Notes: generated by a model from the letters alone, not told the origin. 64,000 bases of DNA from Curvularia sp. ZM96 (GCA_022457065.1 JAJGBQ010000001.1:1860001-1924000); one strand, 5' to 3'. Counted from the stretch's first letter, positions 1 to 11,987 are shown. Program-made: numbers and translations.

Positions 1-2460
1 AGCTCGACCTTTACCCAACTCTTGCAATTATCAATGTAATCTCTGGTCCAAATGTGGTGTCTTTCACCCCAGGGAACATTTGTGGATATCGATGCCTTTT
101 CAAACATCGCCTACGGTTCCAATAGTAATGAACATCCAGAACGTTTTGGCGACTTGACCGGAGATATTCGACAATTATCCAGGAACTATATTCATTTGTC
201 AGCACTCAGGTCCTGTGTTCACTCGCTTTGAGTCTTGGAGCCGTCAAGATCCTGAAGGACCAAGATAACGATAACCACTCGATCTCGGCTTACCAGATCT
301 CTGCATCTCTGAACCGCGGCATCGCTGCTTAGATGAGGATTTTTCATCATATGATATCAACATTGCAGCCAACAATTTGACTCAAGAGAACTGGGACTGG
401 AATTGAAACCAGTATTCGGCCCATGTATCATGGATGGCCTGGAAAACATGGCTGACAATTCTGTTATCGTCTGCGATCTGCCTTCATGAGTCAATCATTT
501 GATTGCGCTGTCGCATTGATTCTGGACTGTCCAGGAAGTCCTCGCTCTTCATTACCAGCTACTGTTACCCAACAACAGTAAGTGTCGTTGTTGCAAAAAG
601 GAATTTTGGACACCGAGATGGAAACGATACAGTGTGTCGATTGGTTTGACACAAAAGCTCGCCCTTCGATCGACAACATTCGGGATCATCTTTCGATTGC
701 ATCGTTTATGAGCGCGATTCACTATCCAACGGCAACGGGAAACCTGTGTATGTCGAATTTTGTCCCACGATATTATTGAACAGCTGCGCATTGTCCGTCG
801 GCCGACGATCAGTTCTTGTGAATAAGGCTATGCTTACTGGAAGTGCTTGAAACCAGCACCTAGATGTGCGCACTCTCAAGTATCCCGGCCGTGTTACAAA
901 CTATGGTATATGCGTAATAGTCCGACAGTCGTGTGCTCCGCTCCTATGTGAGTCGTCGATTCATATATCCGGCATGTTCTACGCGGGGTGGACCCTTCTC
1001 GAGGTATATGCGGATTACTGTGTGTTCTTAATGTCCGTCAACGCGAGGAGAATGGACTGGAAGGGACGTTCTGCTAGTGCGCTGCAGCATCAGTAGCTGC
1101 CACCAGTCCTGGTAGGAATGATTACTCTTCTTGATGAGCCTTCCAGAGAACGTTTCGTTTCTCAAGGGTATACGCCTGTCTCTTCATAAAGCGAGCGTTG
1201 AATTCAACCACCGGATCCACGCTGACTTGCGACCTTTGCCCTAAGGACACTCTGTATTTCGCAGCCGCGATGCGCGTTGAATATGCGAGGCTGTCCCCCC
1301 GGATACTGTTCGTGTCTCCACTGACCCAGACATTCTTGTTCTGGTAGACGCGCGATTGTGGACATCTCAGAACAGAGTCTCAATCCCGAGAATCGCAGCG
1401 AGATCTAGAGCTGCTGTCAGCTGTCCAACTGCTATGCAGTGCTGCACCTGTATGATGCTCACCCGTCAAACATGGAGTGCTCCCGTTTCCGAGCATACGC
1501 AGTTGTCTGGCATGGCTGTCCACCGGTCATCTACTTCTTGTTGAGGTTGACGCTTCGGCAAACTTGTCTTGTCCGTATGAGTCGCGGTGCAGCTCTTTCG
1601 CTCGCTGGTATCTATTCGTATGGCTGGAAGAGTCTGTGAAAGCTGTTGAGAAGAAAGAGCGGGGATGGTAAGGATGGAGTATTGTCGAAAGGACTACGCG
1701 AAGCTAAGTCGGCGGCGCCGACGGTCCTGAAGCATCGTTAGCTTTCGGCATCGAGCATCCAAATAGTTATGCTGCCATATACCCAGTGGCTTCCACCTGC
1801 CTTGGAACAGCGTTGCTGTCGCGGTATTACGGGAGTTGATGCCGAAGACGGTGGGGTGTTGGTTTGTGGGTACCGCGGGGGTCGACGAGACTCACGATGT
1901 GTAAACACCAAGCTCAGAAGGCACCCGCTGCAATCAAGCCAACCTCATGCAACCAGGGCATGCATGCCAACCTACTCTCGATAGTGAGCTGTATGGCATG
2001 CTGTCTTGATGGCAGCTATGGAAAGAGGGGCGTAGAAAACATCGCCGTTATTTTCTTCGCTTGTCTGTTTGCTGCATGCGTGTAAGCATACCCAGGCAAG
2101 AAAACCACCGCCATTCCTTTGTCCCTTCAGGCAAACACGATTGCCATGTCTGAATGCTAGAGACAAAGCACATCGTGGGTGAATGGCCATGCAGTTGCAA
2201 CCCAGGGACATGGTGCACTGCAGAGCAGAGTATACATTATGGATGCGATGCCAATAAGCACAACTGAAGCAAAAGATGGTTGTGTATCAAACTGCAAGGA
2301 AAAGGCAGTGCTGAGTGCTATGTCTTGTACGTGGTCTTTGATTTCCAAGAGTCGCCGCCGTACCGTCGGTCTGTTTGTTCGAACACCAAAGGAAGAATCC
2401 CAGCCCCTGGATGCCATGAACCTGAGATTTTACGGCTATATATACTGTAAAATTACGACT
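1..2460. other. gene-poor region without a supported gene
   Basis: Only short open frames (under about 80 codons) occur here, on both strands, and none has a recognisable motif or a convincing intron-joined partner. Several short stretches around 580-780 and 1200-1680 read like decayed coding sequence interrupted by stops, but no family could be named. The stretch is best described as accessory or degenerate DNA. Confidence 0.5.
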
Positions 2461-2510
2461 CCCATCATGTAAGAACTTCGCTAACTTGTGGACAGGTGGG
2501 CTGCGGCCCG

Positions 2511-2640
2511 GTTCGAATATCGCCATATATGGCCAGTCTTTTTTTCCTTTTTTGTTCTGACTTATGAGCAAGACAAGTTCGAGTCCCGCCGTATGCGGCC
2601 AGTCTTTTCTTTTTGCTTCTGGTTTATGACCAAGGCTACC
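2511..2640 (+). repeat. two diverged tandem units with tRNA B-box-like motif and T-run
   Basis: Two copies with an offset of 66 bp start at 2511 and 2577. Each begins with GTTCGA (tRNA B-box core), continues CGCC-N6-GGCCAGTCTTTT and enters a T-rich tract that resembles a Pol III terminator. Most differences between the units are transitions. Immediately after the second unit is a 7-bp perfect hairpin (arms 2639-2645 and 2648-2654). The arrangement resembles the end of a tRNA-derived SINE that has been tandemly duplicated. The five-base T-arm stems are poorly paired, so these are not functional tRNAs. Confidence 0.6.
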
Positions 2641-3120
2641 GCTTCTTGAAGCGGCTCAATGGCTAGAATCCCAGGGGAAAAAACTGCGGGCATCTGCTCT
2701 CCTCACTATGCTAATACTTTCGCCTGACCATAGGCTTGAGTTTTGCACGACATGGCTCCTAGCAAGGTCGATCCGCAGTGGCGGACATCTGCAATTCGGT
2801 GTCGTTCATAATGGTACCCGTGACAAGGTACCACCGACCACAAAAATGGACATACGGGTAACGCAGTGCTGAGCAACTGGTGTCTATTTTTGCGCCTGTC
2901 ATCCGCCCGCCCATCATCTGGCAGGCCGCATTTTTCGTGTTGTGAAACACGGTATACTGCATCAAGCCTACAGAGTGGCAATCACACGCGAAACGCAAGT
3001 CAGGGCATTTTGTGCTCGCATTGGCAGGCCTGTCAACAATCAAACCGGATGAAGCTCATTAAGTCAAGCTGGAGCGGTATAGGGGTCAAGTCAGGCCAGG
3101 CTAAGATTTTTGGGATTTTG

Positions 3121-3164
3121 ATCAAGCCAAGTCAAGCTGCAGGCCCGGCATGACTTGGCTTGAT
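3121..3164. repeat. perfect 14-bp inverted repeat (hairpin)
   Basis: The arms ATCAAGCCAAGTCA (3121-3134) and TGACTTGGCTTGAT (3151-3164) are exact reverse complements separated by 16 nt. The same AAGTCAAGCTG core is repeated directly about 70 bp upstream (near 3062), and a further TCAAGTCAGGCC variant lies between them. This is the kind of structure left by a small terminal-inverted-repeat element or a satellite-like tract. No flanking target-site duplication was identified. Confidence 0.7.
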
Positions 3165-3624
3165 TGTTGTCAGCTGTGCATATTGGCAAGAGCATCGTAT
3201 CACGCCGCCAACAAGATCTGCCTCTACGTTTAGAGGAGATGTCGTTGCGTGCGCTGGAATATTCAAAGATAACTGCTGGGCGCTGCGCCGGCTGTTGGTT
3301 GCGTCCAACACATACTTCCAGATGTGGATGGAGCTAAGGGTCATGGCGGCAACAGAACACAAACCCAGGAAGCACAGCCCAACGACGCCATGCTGAGCAA
3401 ATCTGACGCGTATGGAGGTTCTTTGCTAGTAGACCTAGGTTCCCATCTTCGGCGGTTAGCACCTGGTGCCATCCCCGTGCTCACCATGGCCGCCCCGCTC
3501 TCCGTCATGCTCCCAACTTCCTCGTTTCCGCAACAACAGCCTCTGCCTATCACCACTCCCCTTGCAAGATATAAACGCTGCAAATCGTCGAACTATCGCT
3601 CCCTTAAGGAGAAGTGCGATTGCG

Positions 3625-3712
3625 TAGCCCAGTGGGAATAGCCCACTGCCTTTAGATAGTTGTTATCCTTCAGAACCGTGCTAACTTATACCGCAGGCCC
3701 AGGTTCGAATCC
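3625..3712 (+). repeat. isolated tRNA-like A box and B box (possible SINE head)
   Basis: TAGCCCAGTGG at 3625-3635 fits the tRNA A-box consensus and GGTTCGAATCC at 3702-3712 fits the B box. They lie in the right order but about 77 bp apart. The T stem around the B box does not pair beyond two bases and no acceptor stem can be drawn, so this is not a working tRNA. The stretch before the B box shares GCTAACTT and a following GCCC-GGTTCGAAT with 2480-2520, which suggests one repeat family. Confidence 0.5.
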
Positions 3713-5409
3713 CACAGTGGACTTCTTATATCACAAACACAATCCCACCGGAAAGTTTCCGGATCTCCCATGGGATTCATCTTCTTTTTTGCTTTTTTCG
3801 GTGCCTTCCACGTCAAAGCACACTGCACCTTCGACACATGTGCTCTACGATTCGGAGGTCGATATGAGCCTGTTTGCTTGCATTCGACCTTTTTGCACCT
3901 TGGTGTGGTTCTCAGGACCAAGGCCCTAGCTTTGACGATCCTCTTGCTTCTCCGCATCTTTATGCAGCTCCATGATTTGAGTAGAGCAGAGATGCGAGTC
4001 ATCGTCTATCGACCTTCACAAGTTGACAATGTGTCAGGGCATCACGCCGGAAGCTGACCTCTTGAAACCAGATATGCAATAATGCGTACAATCGTTGATA
4101 TCACACAGTTATGTATTGAAGTTATAGGCGCGATCAGTTCTACTACAGCACCTGGACAAGAGCCGAACACACATCGACAGCGCGAGCTTCTAAGGCTTCT
4201 ATTCATTTCTGTTTGTCAAAAGTGCAAGCTCGCGTGTCTGCCTGGTTCTCGAGCCTTGTTGTGCCGGGCCCCCTTTGGCGGTTCACGTACGACCAACGAT
4301 TCTATCATATCCTCACCAATGCCCTCACTGGCACTAGTTTTTGCGTGTATCTTGTGGCAAGATAGCCCAAAGCGCACGCCGTTATTCGCACTCTTGCCGA
4401 GGTTAAAGTATCTATCCACAGTAGGAGCCAGACTGAGCAAGACTCAGAACGCCTGGTAAACGACAGTAGTGTGCTTGCGCCCCCTGATGTCGGGATTCAA
4501 CCTGGATTCTAGCTCTCGAGTTGTAGTGAAGCGGTGACTATAGACTGTCATCGTGAGCGTGTGCTAGAAGGGCATTCTTTGCAAATGCTAGATCTTCCCT
4601 GGCATACACGTACCTGAAAGAGCTGCCTATGGCACATCTGTTCTCGAATTCCCTTCCAGCTTTCTAATCTCCCACGTAGCTGACCTAATCAGTGTGACAA
4701 TAGTTTATGTCGCAGAAGACCTTGTACAGCTTCCGCTTGCTGTTTGCGACGCTTTGTCTGATCCTGCTCTAGGACATCCATCTGCGGAAAGATCGTCGTC
4801 CCGGCTCTCATGTCCCAATAGACCTTGCAGGCGGTTGTATAGTTTTCGGTGGCTGCAGTTCGGGAACTGACTTCGTGCGCGAGGCATGGGGAACGGCGTG
4901 CGATCGGTGTCTCGTCTGTGATGCTGCGCAGGAAATCAGCCATTGTACAAGCTGCATATTTGCGCAAACCAATACCATTTACAGACCTATTGGTACGGTC
5001 CAGTGGGTGCTGGATCAACTCCGGGCTTGGTGTTGCTGTCGTGTAGGCCTATGTTACTCACTCTTACTCCAGCCAGTGACTGGACCGTCAATGGAGAATC
5101 GGTGTCTTGTTCAAGAGATAGTACTGGAAATCCTCAAGGCAGTTCGGCAGAGGGGATGCAAGGTTCTCATGTTGTGACAGAAGCGAGGACAAATCGTGTA
5201 CGGGAGTAGATAATGGTCAAGATCCTTGACACTTGCCGGGCCCTGCAAACAGGAGCAGACCCTGATTTTCCTTTCAAATTCGCCTCCAGATTTCATCTTA
5301 GCTTCTCCTAGCTCTCGCTGCCGCTACCCAAATCCTTCTTCCAGGAGCTTCCCGATTTTCTTAACAGGCAACAAACATACCATTCGCATAGCAAACGTGC
5401 ACTTTACAA

Positions 5410-5784
5410 ATGTGCCGCGGGATCTTGGAGTACAGGGAGGAGCTTGAGGCACGTCATGCCCGGCTCATTCTATTAGCACAATACATTTCCGCTCAGCTGC
5501 TGGAAGCGCCTGAGCTTGCAAGCCCTCAGCAAGCCAATCAGGGAGTTGCCAAGAGTCCGAGCAGTCCCAGTAGCTATCAGGCAGTTGCTGGTCCACGTCT
5601 ACCGCTTGTGGTAAGAACTTTGCAGCTGCATGGTAGTAGTGCTTGCTGATTAGTATCGTAGTGGAGCGATTGTCTGACTGCGCCCACCGAACAGCGCCGT
5701 CCCCCCAGCCGCCTATGGCTTGCCATCATGGTCTATGGCATTCTCATATTCTCGCTGGGCTGCGCTGTTGGTCGCTACGTCTAG
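5410..5784 (+). CDS. candidate small two-exon protein with C-terminal membrane helix
   Basis: Unrecognised. Exon 1 (5410-5610, 67 codons) starts MCRGILEYREELEARHARLI and looks helical, then becomes Ser/Pro/Gln-rich. A 51-nt intron with GTAAGA donor, a GCTGAT branch-like site and TAG acceptor (5611-5661) joins in phase 0 to exon 2 (5662-5784), which has a Pro/Arg stretch and ends in a single hydrophobic helix of about 20 residues followed by GRYV. The predicted product is 107 aa and would be a tail-anchored or single-pass protein. Support comes from exact phase, good splice signals and the amphipathic-plus-transmembrane layout. It could also be the 3' end of a larger decayed gene. It sits alone in a repeat-bearing gene-poor stretch. 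Confidence 0.4.
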
Positions 5785-8320
5785 ACCAGGGCAAGCTCAT
5801 ATGAAAACCTTAGCTCTAGGATTTGACAACCAGAATACGGTTTGTAAGGGTGTACGATTCGTAAGCAAGGAGACAACTATCGTGAAATTTGTACATATAG
5901 CGGATGAATGAACGAAATACGTATAACCTTTTCAGCATAGCAAGCCAGAAACGTGATGCATTCATAAAAAACGCTTTGCATGGACATATGCAGATTGGAA
6001 GAAGGAATATTAAACCCGCATCGCGGTACGTTCATCGCATACAAAAGCCAGCACTTTTACTTGATATTGTTTTAACAAAACCAGGTGAACGGCCACTCTT
6101 ATCATCGCGCAAAGGTCACTGTATGTTGAACGAGTATTCCGTATGAATGCTTCCATGCTAAGATATAACTGCAGTTGAAACATGGTTAAAGGGCCGATTG
6201 GCAGTTGGCACACTTGCCTATCCGGCTTATCGGGGCAAAGTTTCGGGCGACACTAAACCGCTTTCTGCAGTAGCATACCTCCCATTGGGCGTCTCTGCAC
6301 ACATGCAACTCTCGACCCTCTTTAACCATGCAGCCTTAAAACAACTGTACTGCGACCGACCGAAAGTTCTTATTAATGTCCCGCGATGGCGTCATTTGGT
6401 TCTCGCCTACATAATGCCCTTCGCGCCTAAGCTTTCCCTCGTTACCGCCAGTCAAGCTGGGTCTCGGTATCCCAAGCCAAGCACATTACTGAGTCGAACT
6501 GGTCCACAAATGCACCTCCCATCAACTACCTCCTGACTCCGGACGGTCTAACGATCTTTTTACTGCGCTCTCGCTATTATGGAAATATTTTTCGATTGGC
6601 GTTGTACATCGTGGTGCAAACTGATTAGGCTGTAAGGAATCGGGTTCTTCTTCGTGAGTCACGACTAGGGCTACACCACGAACGTTTGAAGATGACACTC
6701 TCGACGCTTTTCTTACATGTTCCTGCTTCAAAGTCGTTCCTCTTGTCATCAGGCGGGAATTAGAGCCAAGAGAAGGGAATTGTTTTGATGACGTTGTCTC
6801 TAATATTTACCTTCTGTCGGAAATGGAGCCATAGAGGGTTGCCTTGAGGAAACGCAGTCAACACAGTCGACGTTATTCCTGTGAATAGCTCACTATTGCT
6901 TGTTCATACAAGTGTCGCGTCGCACCCAGACATCATGTTCTTTTGCGTTACAAAATAACTCGGTACAGAAGGGCAACAACTAGATGGCTTCCCGGTGAGG
7001 GGTCGAGGTAAGCTGATTTATACTGACTGTCTACATGGACTGATCGAGATACAGGGATAGCCAAGGGAAAACCAGGTTTATCGCGTTCACGTAACCGACC
7101 ATACAACACATCGTGTAGGTTCGACCGATGGCGTTCACGTCAAACATCTCGATAATTCTTCAAAAAAGGCGCCCCTCGTCTCTTGTGCTTCTGTCACTCG
7201 TGTGTGCATTTCAGCTCAAGACCTCAGCCCGTCGGAGCATCGCCAATTGTTCGTCTCATTCCATCTAGGCCAAGCCCCTCGGCAAAACCCAGATGCCCCT
7301 TATCTTCATACCGCTTCTTTCAGCGCTCCTAGGTCCTATCGTCGTAAATCCTGCTCTCTAGGCAGCCATCCGGTTCTAATATCTAAGATACTGATTGTTT
7401 GTTTGGATCTCTTGGAAAACAGAAGCACACTCCGCCCATTTCAGGTCCGGCTTTCTGGTGTCTTGGACCAGTGCATTCTATGCTGTACGTATGGCTTCGA
7501 AAGTCACGTTCGGTACCAGATCAAGAACACGTAATATGCACAGGTCAGCAATCCCAGCACGGCTATTCTGCGGCTTCATCTTAGAAAAACTTGGTGCAGT
7601 TTGAATACACCCACATGATCGAGATGCATCGGAAATCGAGAGAAAAAGCAGTCGTCACCTTATACCGAGTCTCTTCTGATCCAACTTTGCCTGCATTGAG
7701 ACAGCTACCGAGACGTACTTCAAAGGCCCCCAAGTAAACTTTGACAACCAGCAAACAATGCGCTTGCTCGCATTGCTGTTGCGCGAAAACCAGTTGGGGA
7801 GAGATAAGCTTGGTCACAAGGAAGTGTGCGTAGAGACTGCGCATACAGCTGTGTGCATGGCCACAGCATACAACAGGCGCGTGATGCGCAATATACGATC
7901 ATACCCCCACGATTCATAACCGTGGCGACCCTATACATCCAAGGGGAGGAGAAAGACAGTGTATGGTTGCACCTAGACCCAGCGACGCGGTGTATCGTGT
8001 CAGAGGGTGGGGGCCCACAGGCGCTGTGTTAGAGAAATGGCGCAATTCAACACAATCCTGAATTTCCATCACACACCGAAGAGTTCTGGCAGTGGGGGTG
8101 CGGACAACCCACCTTGGTGCATAACTGGTGGGCATTTATGTCGTTCTTATAGGGCAGCGCATCAGCGCCCATGCAGGCACGAACGTCAGTCTCTGAACCC
8201 CTCCCTACGGCCTCTGCCGCGAGGATTAACCACGAACACATAACAATACCCGCCTGACCGCCAACAATCTCGGAAAAAAGGACGCGACTGTATAGAAGCT
8301 CATGTGGCCGATGGAGAGTA
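5785..8320. other. 2.5-kb stretch with no supported gene
   Basis: Open frames up to about 112 codons (for example 6198-6536 and 7202-7534) have no motifs and no splice-linked continuation. The right part is presumably promoter and leader of the bZIP gene that begins at 8321. No repeats were noticed. Confidence 0.45.
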
Positions 8321-9446
8321 ATGTCCAATTTCTACAATCAGCAAGCTTTTGGGCAGCCGACCTTCACCGACGCGCATGCGAGTGGGAGTTCCTCTGGACG
8401 TGACACACTCGATGTTATCGACTCATCCGATCTCTATTACGACCCCGACCGCACCTACCAAACTGGTGGACAATCTCTGCAGCAAATGCAGATAACAACT
8501 CCTAATGAGTATACCCAAAACCAGCATTTTGTGTACGCCTTACAAGATAGCAGTGTGTCAGTTGCAGGTAAGGTTGACCCTCCATCCATCTTCCATCATG
8601 ATTTTCCTATTTACTCTCATACTTTGCACACTTCTTGCAGTTCAAGCCTTATCTGCCTTATGGTTCTGGGATCAAGCCCGGCTCCTCTGGGTTGTCGGCT
8701 TTCGATGACGTTTAGCCGGGAGCGGATGGCGTGCTCCCACTAGCCGCACGTGATCGGACGATGTAACAACACATGCAACGACGACCTACCTGCTTTGGGA
8801 GGCGTTTATGCAAGTTGAGTAAAGATGCGTTTTGTTGGATTCAATTACTTGCCGATAAAATACGCAAGGGTCACCGCACTTCCATCATGACTCGCTTTCC
8901 ACAGTACTTTGCTCACTAATGTCTTCAAAAGGCCTCCAATACACTTCGGCAACGGTGCCAAACATGAATAGCCACCTGTCTCATCATTACGAGCCTGGAA
9001 ACTCAATACATCTTGGATTGGATGATCTTCAAAGGTTATCCACAGCGACACACGATTACAACATCAACGCCTATCGCACGCCATACCCCGACAGCAATGC
9101 AACAAGCACCTCATCAGCCCCATCGCCCGATCCCGCAAATTCCACTCTACTCACCGATCCGGTAGTCGTGGAAGCAGAAGAAGACAAAAGAAAACGCAAT
9201 CAGGCTGCTTCTGCGCGCTTCCGCCAGAAGAAGAAGCAACGTGAGCAACAACTTATGGAGAAGGCCCATGAGATGCAGGAGCGAACGAAACAACTGGAGA
9301 TTGAGAACGAGGGGTTGAAGAAGGAAAATGTATTCCTAAAGAAGCTGTTAGTGGAGAAGGTGGATCACATGAGTGATGAGGATCGTGAGATGCTAAGGAA
9401 GGTTGCTGAGGGGGCGTTAGATAGGGTGGTCAAGAAGAGTCGTTGA
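8321..9446 (+). CDS. cys-3: Cys3-type bZIP transcription factor (5' model uncertain)
   Basis: The last exon, open from 8905 with a possible internal ATG at 8919, encodes a clear bZIP. The basic region KRNQAASARFRQKKKQREQQ carries the N-x7-R signature and is followed by a leucine zipper; it closely fits the Neurospora cys-3/metR group that activates sulfur-assimilation genes. An upstream exon from 8321 (MSNFYNQQAFGQPTF...) is Gln/Ser-rich, as expected for the N-terminus. A good 73-nt intron (8568-8640, GTAAGG...TTGCAG) follows, but joining across it shifts frame relative to the conserved-looking FKPYLPYGSGIKPGSSGL segment (8641-8712), which itself runs into TAG at 8713. A weaker donor at 8531 would keep frame into that segment. 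The bZIP exon alone gives 175 aa from 8919. The bZIP identity is secure; the N-terminal joining is not. Confidence 0.75.
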
Positions 9447-10979
9447 ATAATCGATTTCCTTGTTCGGTGATTCAAATGCGGGCTCCAAATTCTTGGCTGA
9501 AGAGCATCACTGGGGGCCACGTTGGAGAAGAAAGGCAAACCTGATGTCTCGCAGGGGATGACAGACTGGAGTTCAAACGTTGTGGCGCCCACGGTTTCCT
9601 CATTTTACTTATCTTTTAGGATAATTTTCATACACGTCTATACAATATGAATTATTCGAGGTTTGAGTACATTTTGGGGGGGCGTGGAGACGGTTGATGG
9701 TTGTGTTCTCTGGCTCATCGGCGAGTTCAGAGTGTTTGACATATGCCTTTCGCAACAAACGCAACCCTAAGAAACATATGCTGGGCATTTTTTGTCGCGT
9801 GTACCATTTTGACACTCTTCAAAACGCCTTGAAGCGCTTTTTGTCATAATCTGTGGCTATTGTGGTGTTCGCACAGCCCAGGATAGTAGCGTCTAATCCA
9901 CGTCGAGCGTGCACCAATAAGGCATGCCACGTGGGGTCACATTGCCTCTATGTGCACCCGTCTGTGCAATCACGGCTAAAGATCGAAGAGAGACGCATCT
10001 AGAACTTCCCCAGATTCACATAGTAGAAAGGCGCCACTGTGGCACAGGTAGGCACAAAGGCCAGAGATTCGCCCTGTTTTCCCTGCCTGTCCGTGCTAAT
10101 GTACCGAGCTGTATCATTTCATGCATGTATACCCTTGTCTTATGACGTTCCTGCTGGATTCTATGTAGATACTGCTACAAGAACGTTGCTTCTTGCTGCC
10201 TCTTGAACTTCGCCAACGGCTGGGTATTAATAGTTCTTTGTTGTCGCGATCACAAAAGCACTCCCAGCGCTCTTGTCGTGTTAGGCTGAAGGATGTCTCG
10301 AGTACTGCCAGGGGTATGCGAGTGGTGTTGCACTGTCTACAATAGAAACCACATCGCTTTGGCCTAACAGCGCGACCAGGCATTTAATTGGTAGCCGAGG
10401 AGGAATATCCGGTAGCGGACCTGAGTATCCAATTGTGCATGAGAAAGATAACCAGCCGGAGCATATGTCTGGCTAAGTTTCCCACTGTGCGCGCCATTGT
10501 AACTGGTGGTGCTTCTTTAGGTTTGGCGCCTCACTGCATGAGCATTTGTCAACCTAATCCTCCCCGCGGACGTCATTTGTAAGCCTTCAACTCGCTCTTT
10601 CGAACGCGCGAACCGTGACATAACACTTCTTGTAGAAGCGAACGCATGGTAACTATGATTGTTTGATGTCGGTTTACAACTCTGGCGTTCGCCCGCAGGG
10701 CTGACCAAGCTCGCCCTCTTCGCTCTTGGCAGCCGCCGTCCTGTAGCGACATCGAGTAGCAAGGCTGACAGGCCGTATGTATATATGGACAGCAACGGTT
10801 GAAGAAATGAGTATTATACAATCTATTCACAATTCATTATTACAATATAGTAAACAAACTCTTATACAACCACACTTCCAAGCCTCATTAACTTGACACA
10901 ACCTTTTTGATCAGACACACGAAGACAGAGCTACCTTTACTCAACACTCGACCACATCAAACTATATCATATCGTCCAG
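9447..10979. other. intergenic region, no gene seen
   Basis: Contains the bZIP 3' flank and the leader of the oxidoreductase gene. A TATATATGG stretch near 10779-10787 lies about 200 bp before the next start codon and could be its TATA element. No coding frame with support was found. Confidence 0.5.
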
Positions 10980-11987
10980 ATGGCTGGCATAATGCGCGCA
11001 TGGCAATTTCAGGCATCCTCTGGGCCTATGGAGAAGAACCTTCACATCCCACCATCAGGCCTCCCCATACCGCCCATTAAAGACGATGAGGTGCTTGTGG
11101 AAAACTACGCAACAGGCCTCAACGCAATCGATTACAAGATCCTCGAGCTCGGTCTCATCACACGTCTGATTTTCCCCTCGGTAACTCCCGGTCTTGAAAT
11201 CTACGGTCGAGTCGCCAAAACCGGAAGCAAAGTATCTAATTTCCAAGAAGGCGACGTCGTGTTTGGCTCCATCGGCCCAGGTGCCAAATATGGAGCTCTC
11301 GCAGAGTACTTACCAGTCTCTCATAACCTGCTCGCGAAAGTGCCAGAGGGACTGAACAAAGACGATATGGTTTCCATCGCTCTCGTAGGCATGACGGTCT
11401 ATGCTGGCCTGGCTCCTTACGCAAAACCCGGCAACAAGGTTTTTATCAACGGTGGCTCTGGAGGAACCGGTGTAGCTGCAATTCAAATAGCAAAGATTCT
11501 CGGATACGAGGTAACCGCATCCTGCTCCACGGCGAACATTGAGCTAGTCAAGAGCTTGGGCGCAGACACGGTGTTGGACTATACAACTGCTCCAATTATC
11601 GATCAGCTGAAGGACAGGGGCACGATGTTTGATCTCGTGCTCGATAATGTCGGTACTCCAGCCAATCTTTACCGGGTGTCGAATGGCTTTCTACGGCCCG
11701 AGGGGAAATTCATCCAAGTTGGCCTGGGCATAAGCCCAAGCGGAATCTTTCAACTTCTCACCAACAATATCGCAAGCTTACTTAGCTTTGGGAAGAGACA
11801 ATATATTTTTGTGGATCCGAAACCGAGCAATGCGGTGTATGAGCAACTCGCAGCATGGATGGCCGAAGGGAAGCTACGCGCTGTCATCGACTCAACATGG
11901 GAATTTGGCGATGTACCGAAGGCCTACGAGAGGTTAAAGACTGGAAGGGCAAAGGGAAAGGTTGTTGTGCACATCAAAGAGGATTGA
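10980..11987 (+). CDS. MDR-family NAD(P)H-dependent oxidoreductase (quinone oxidoreductase-like)
   Basis: A single exon of 335 aa in the medium-chain dehydrogenase/reductase superfamily. It has an N-terminal GroES-like half (ENYATGLNAIDYKIL, PGLEIYGRV), then a Rossmann fold with the nucleotide-binding motif NGGSGGTGVAAIQIAK and the GADTVLDY element typical of quinone oxidoreductase and reticulon-4-interacting-protein-like enzymes. The catalytic and structural zinc ligands of alcohol dehydrogenases are not visible, which fits the zinc-free branch. Such proteins reduce quinones or enone substrates with NADPH; the substrate cannot be told. The start at 10980 follows an A/C-rich leader. No introns. 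It has no obvious functional link to its neighbours. Confidence 0.9.
   Translation: MAGIMRAWQFQASSGPMEKNLHIPPSGLPIPPIKDDEVLVENYATGLNAIDYKILELGLITRLIFPSVTPGLEIYGRVAKTGSKVSNFQEGDVVFGSIGPGAKYGALAEYLPVSHNLLAKVPEGLNKDDMVSIALVGMTVYAGLAPYAKPGNKVFINGGSGGTGVAAIQIAKILGYEVTASCSTANIELVKSLGADTVLDYTTAPIIDQLKDRGTMFDLVLDNVGTPANLYRVSNGFLRPEGKFIQVGLGISPSGIFQLLTNNIASLLSFGKRQYIFVDPKPSNAVYEQLAAWMAEGKLRAVIDSTWEFGDVPKAYERLKTGRAKGKVVVHIKED

Larger units (their letters stand above)
2641..5409. other. gene-poor region between repeat units and candidate gene
   Basis: Apart from the hairpin at 3121-3164 and the A-box/B-box pair at 3625-3712, nothing with coding character could be supported. Frames up to about 125 codons exist (for example at 4082-4459) but show no motif, no compositional signature and no plausible splice partners. 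Confidence 0.45.
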
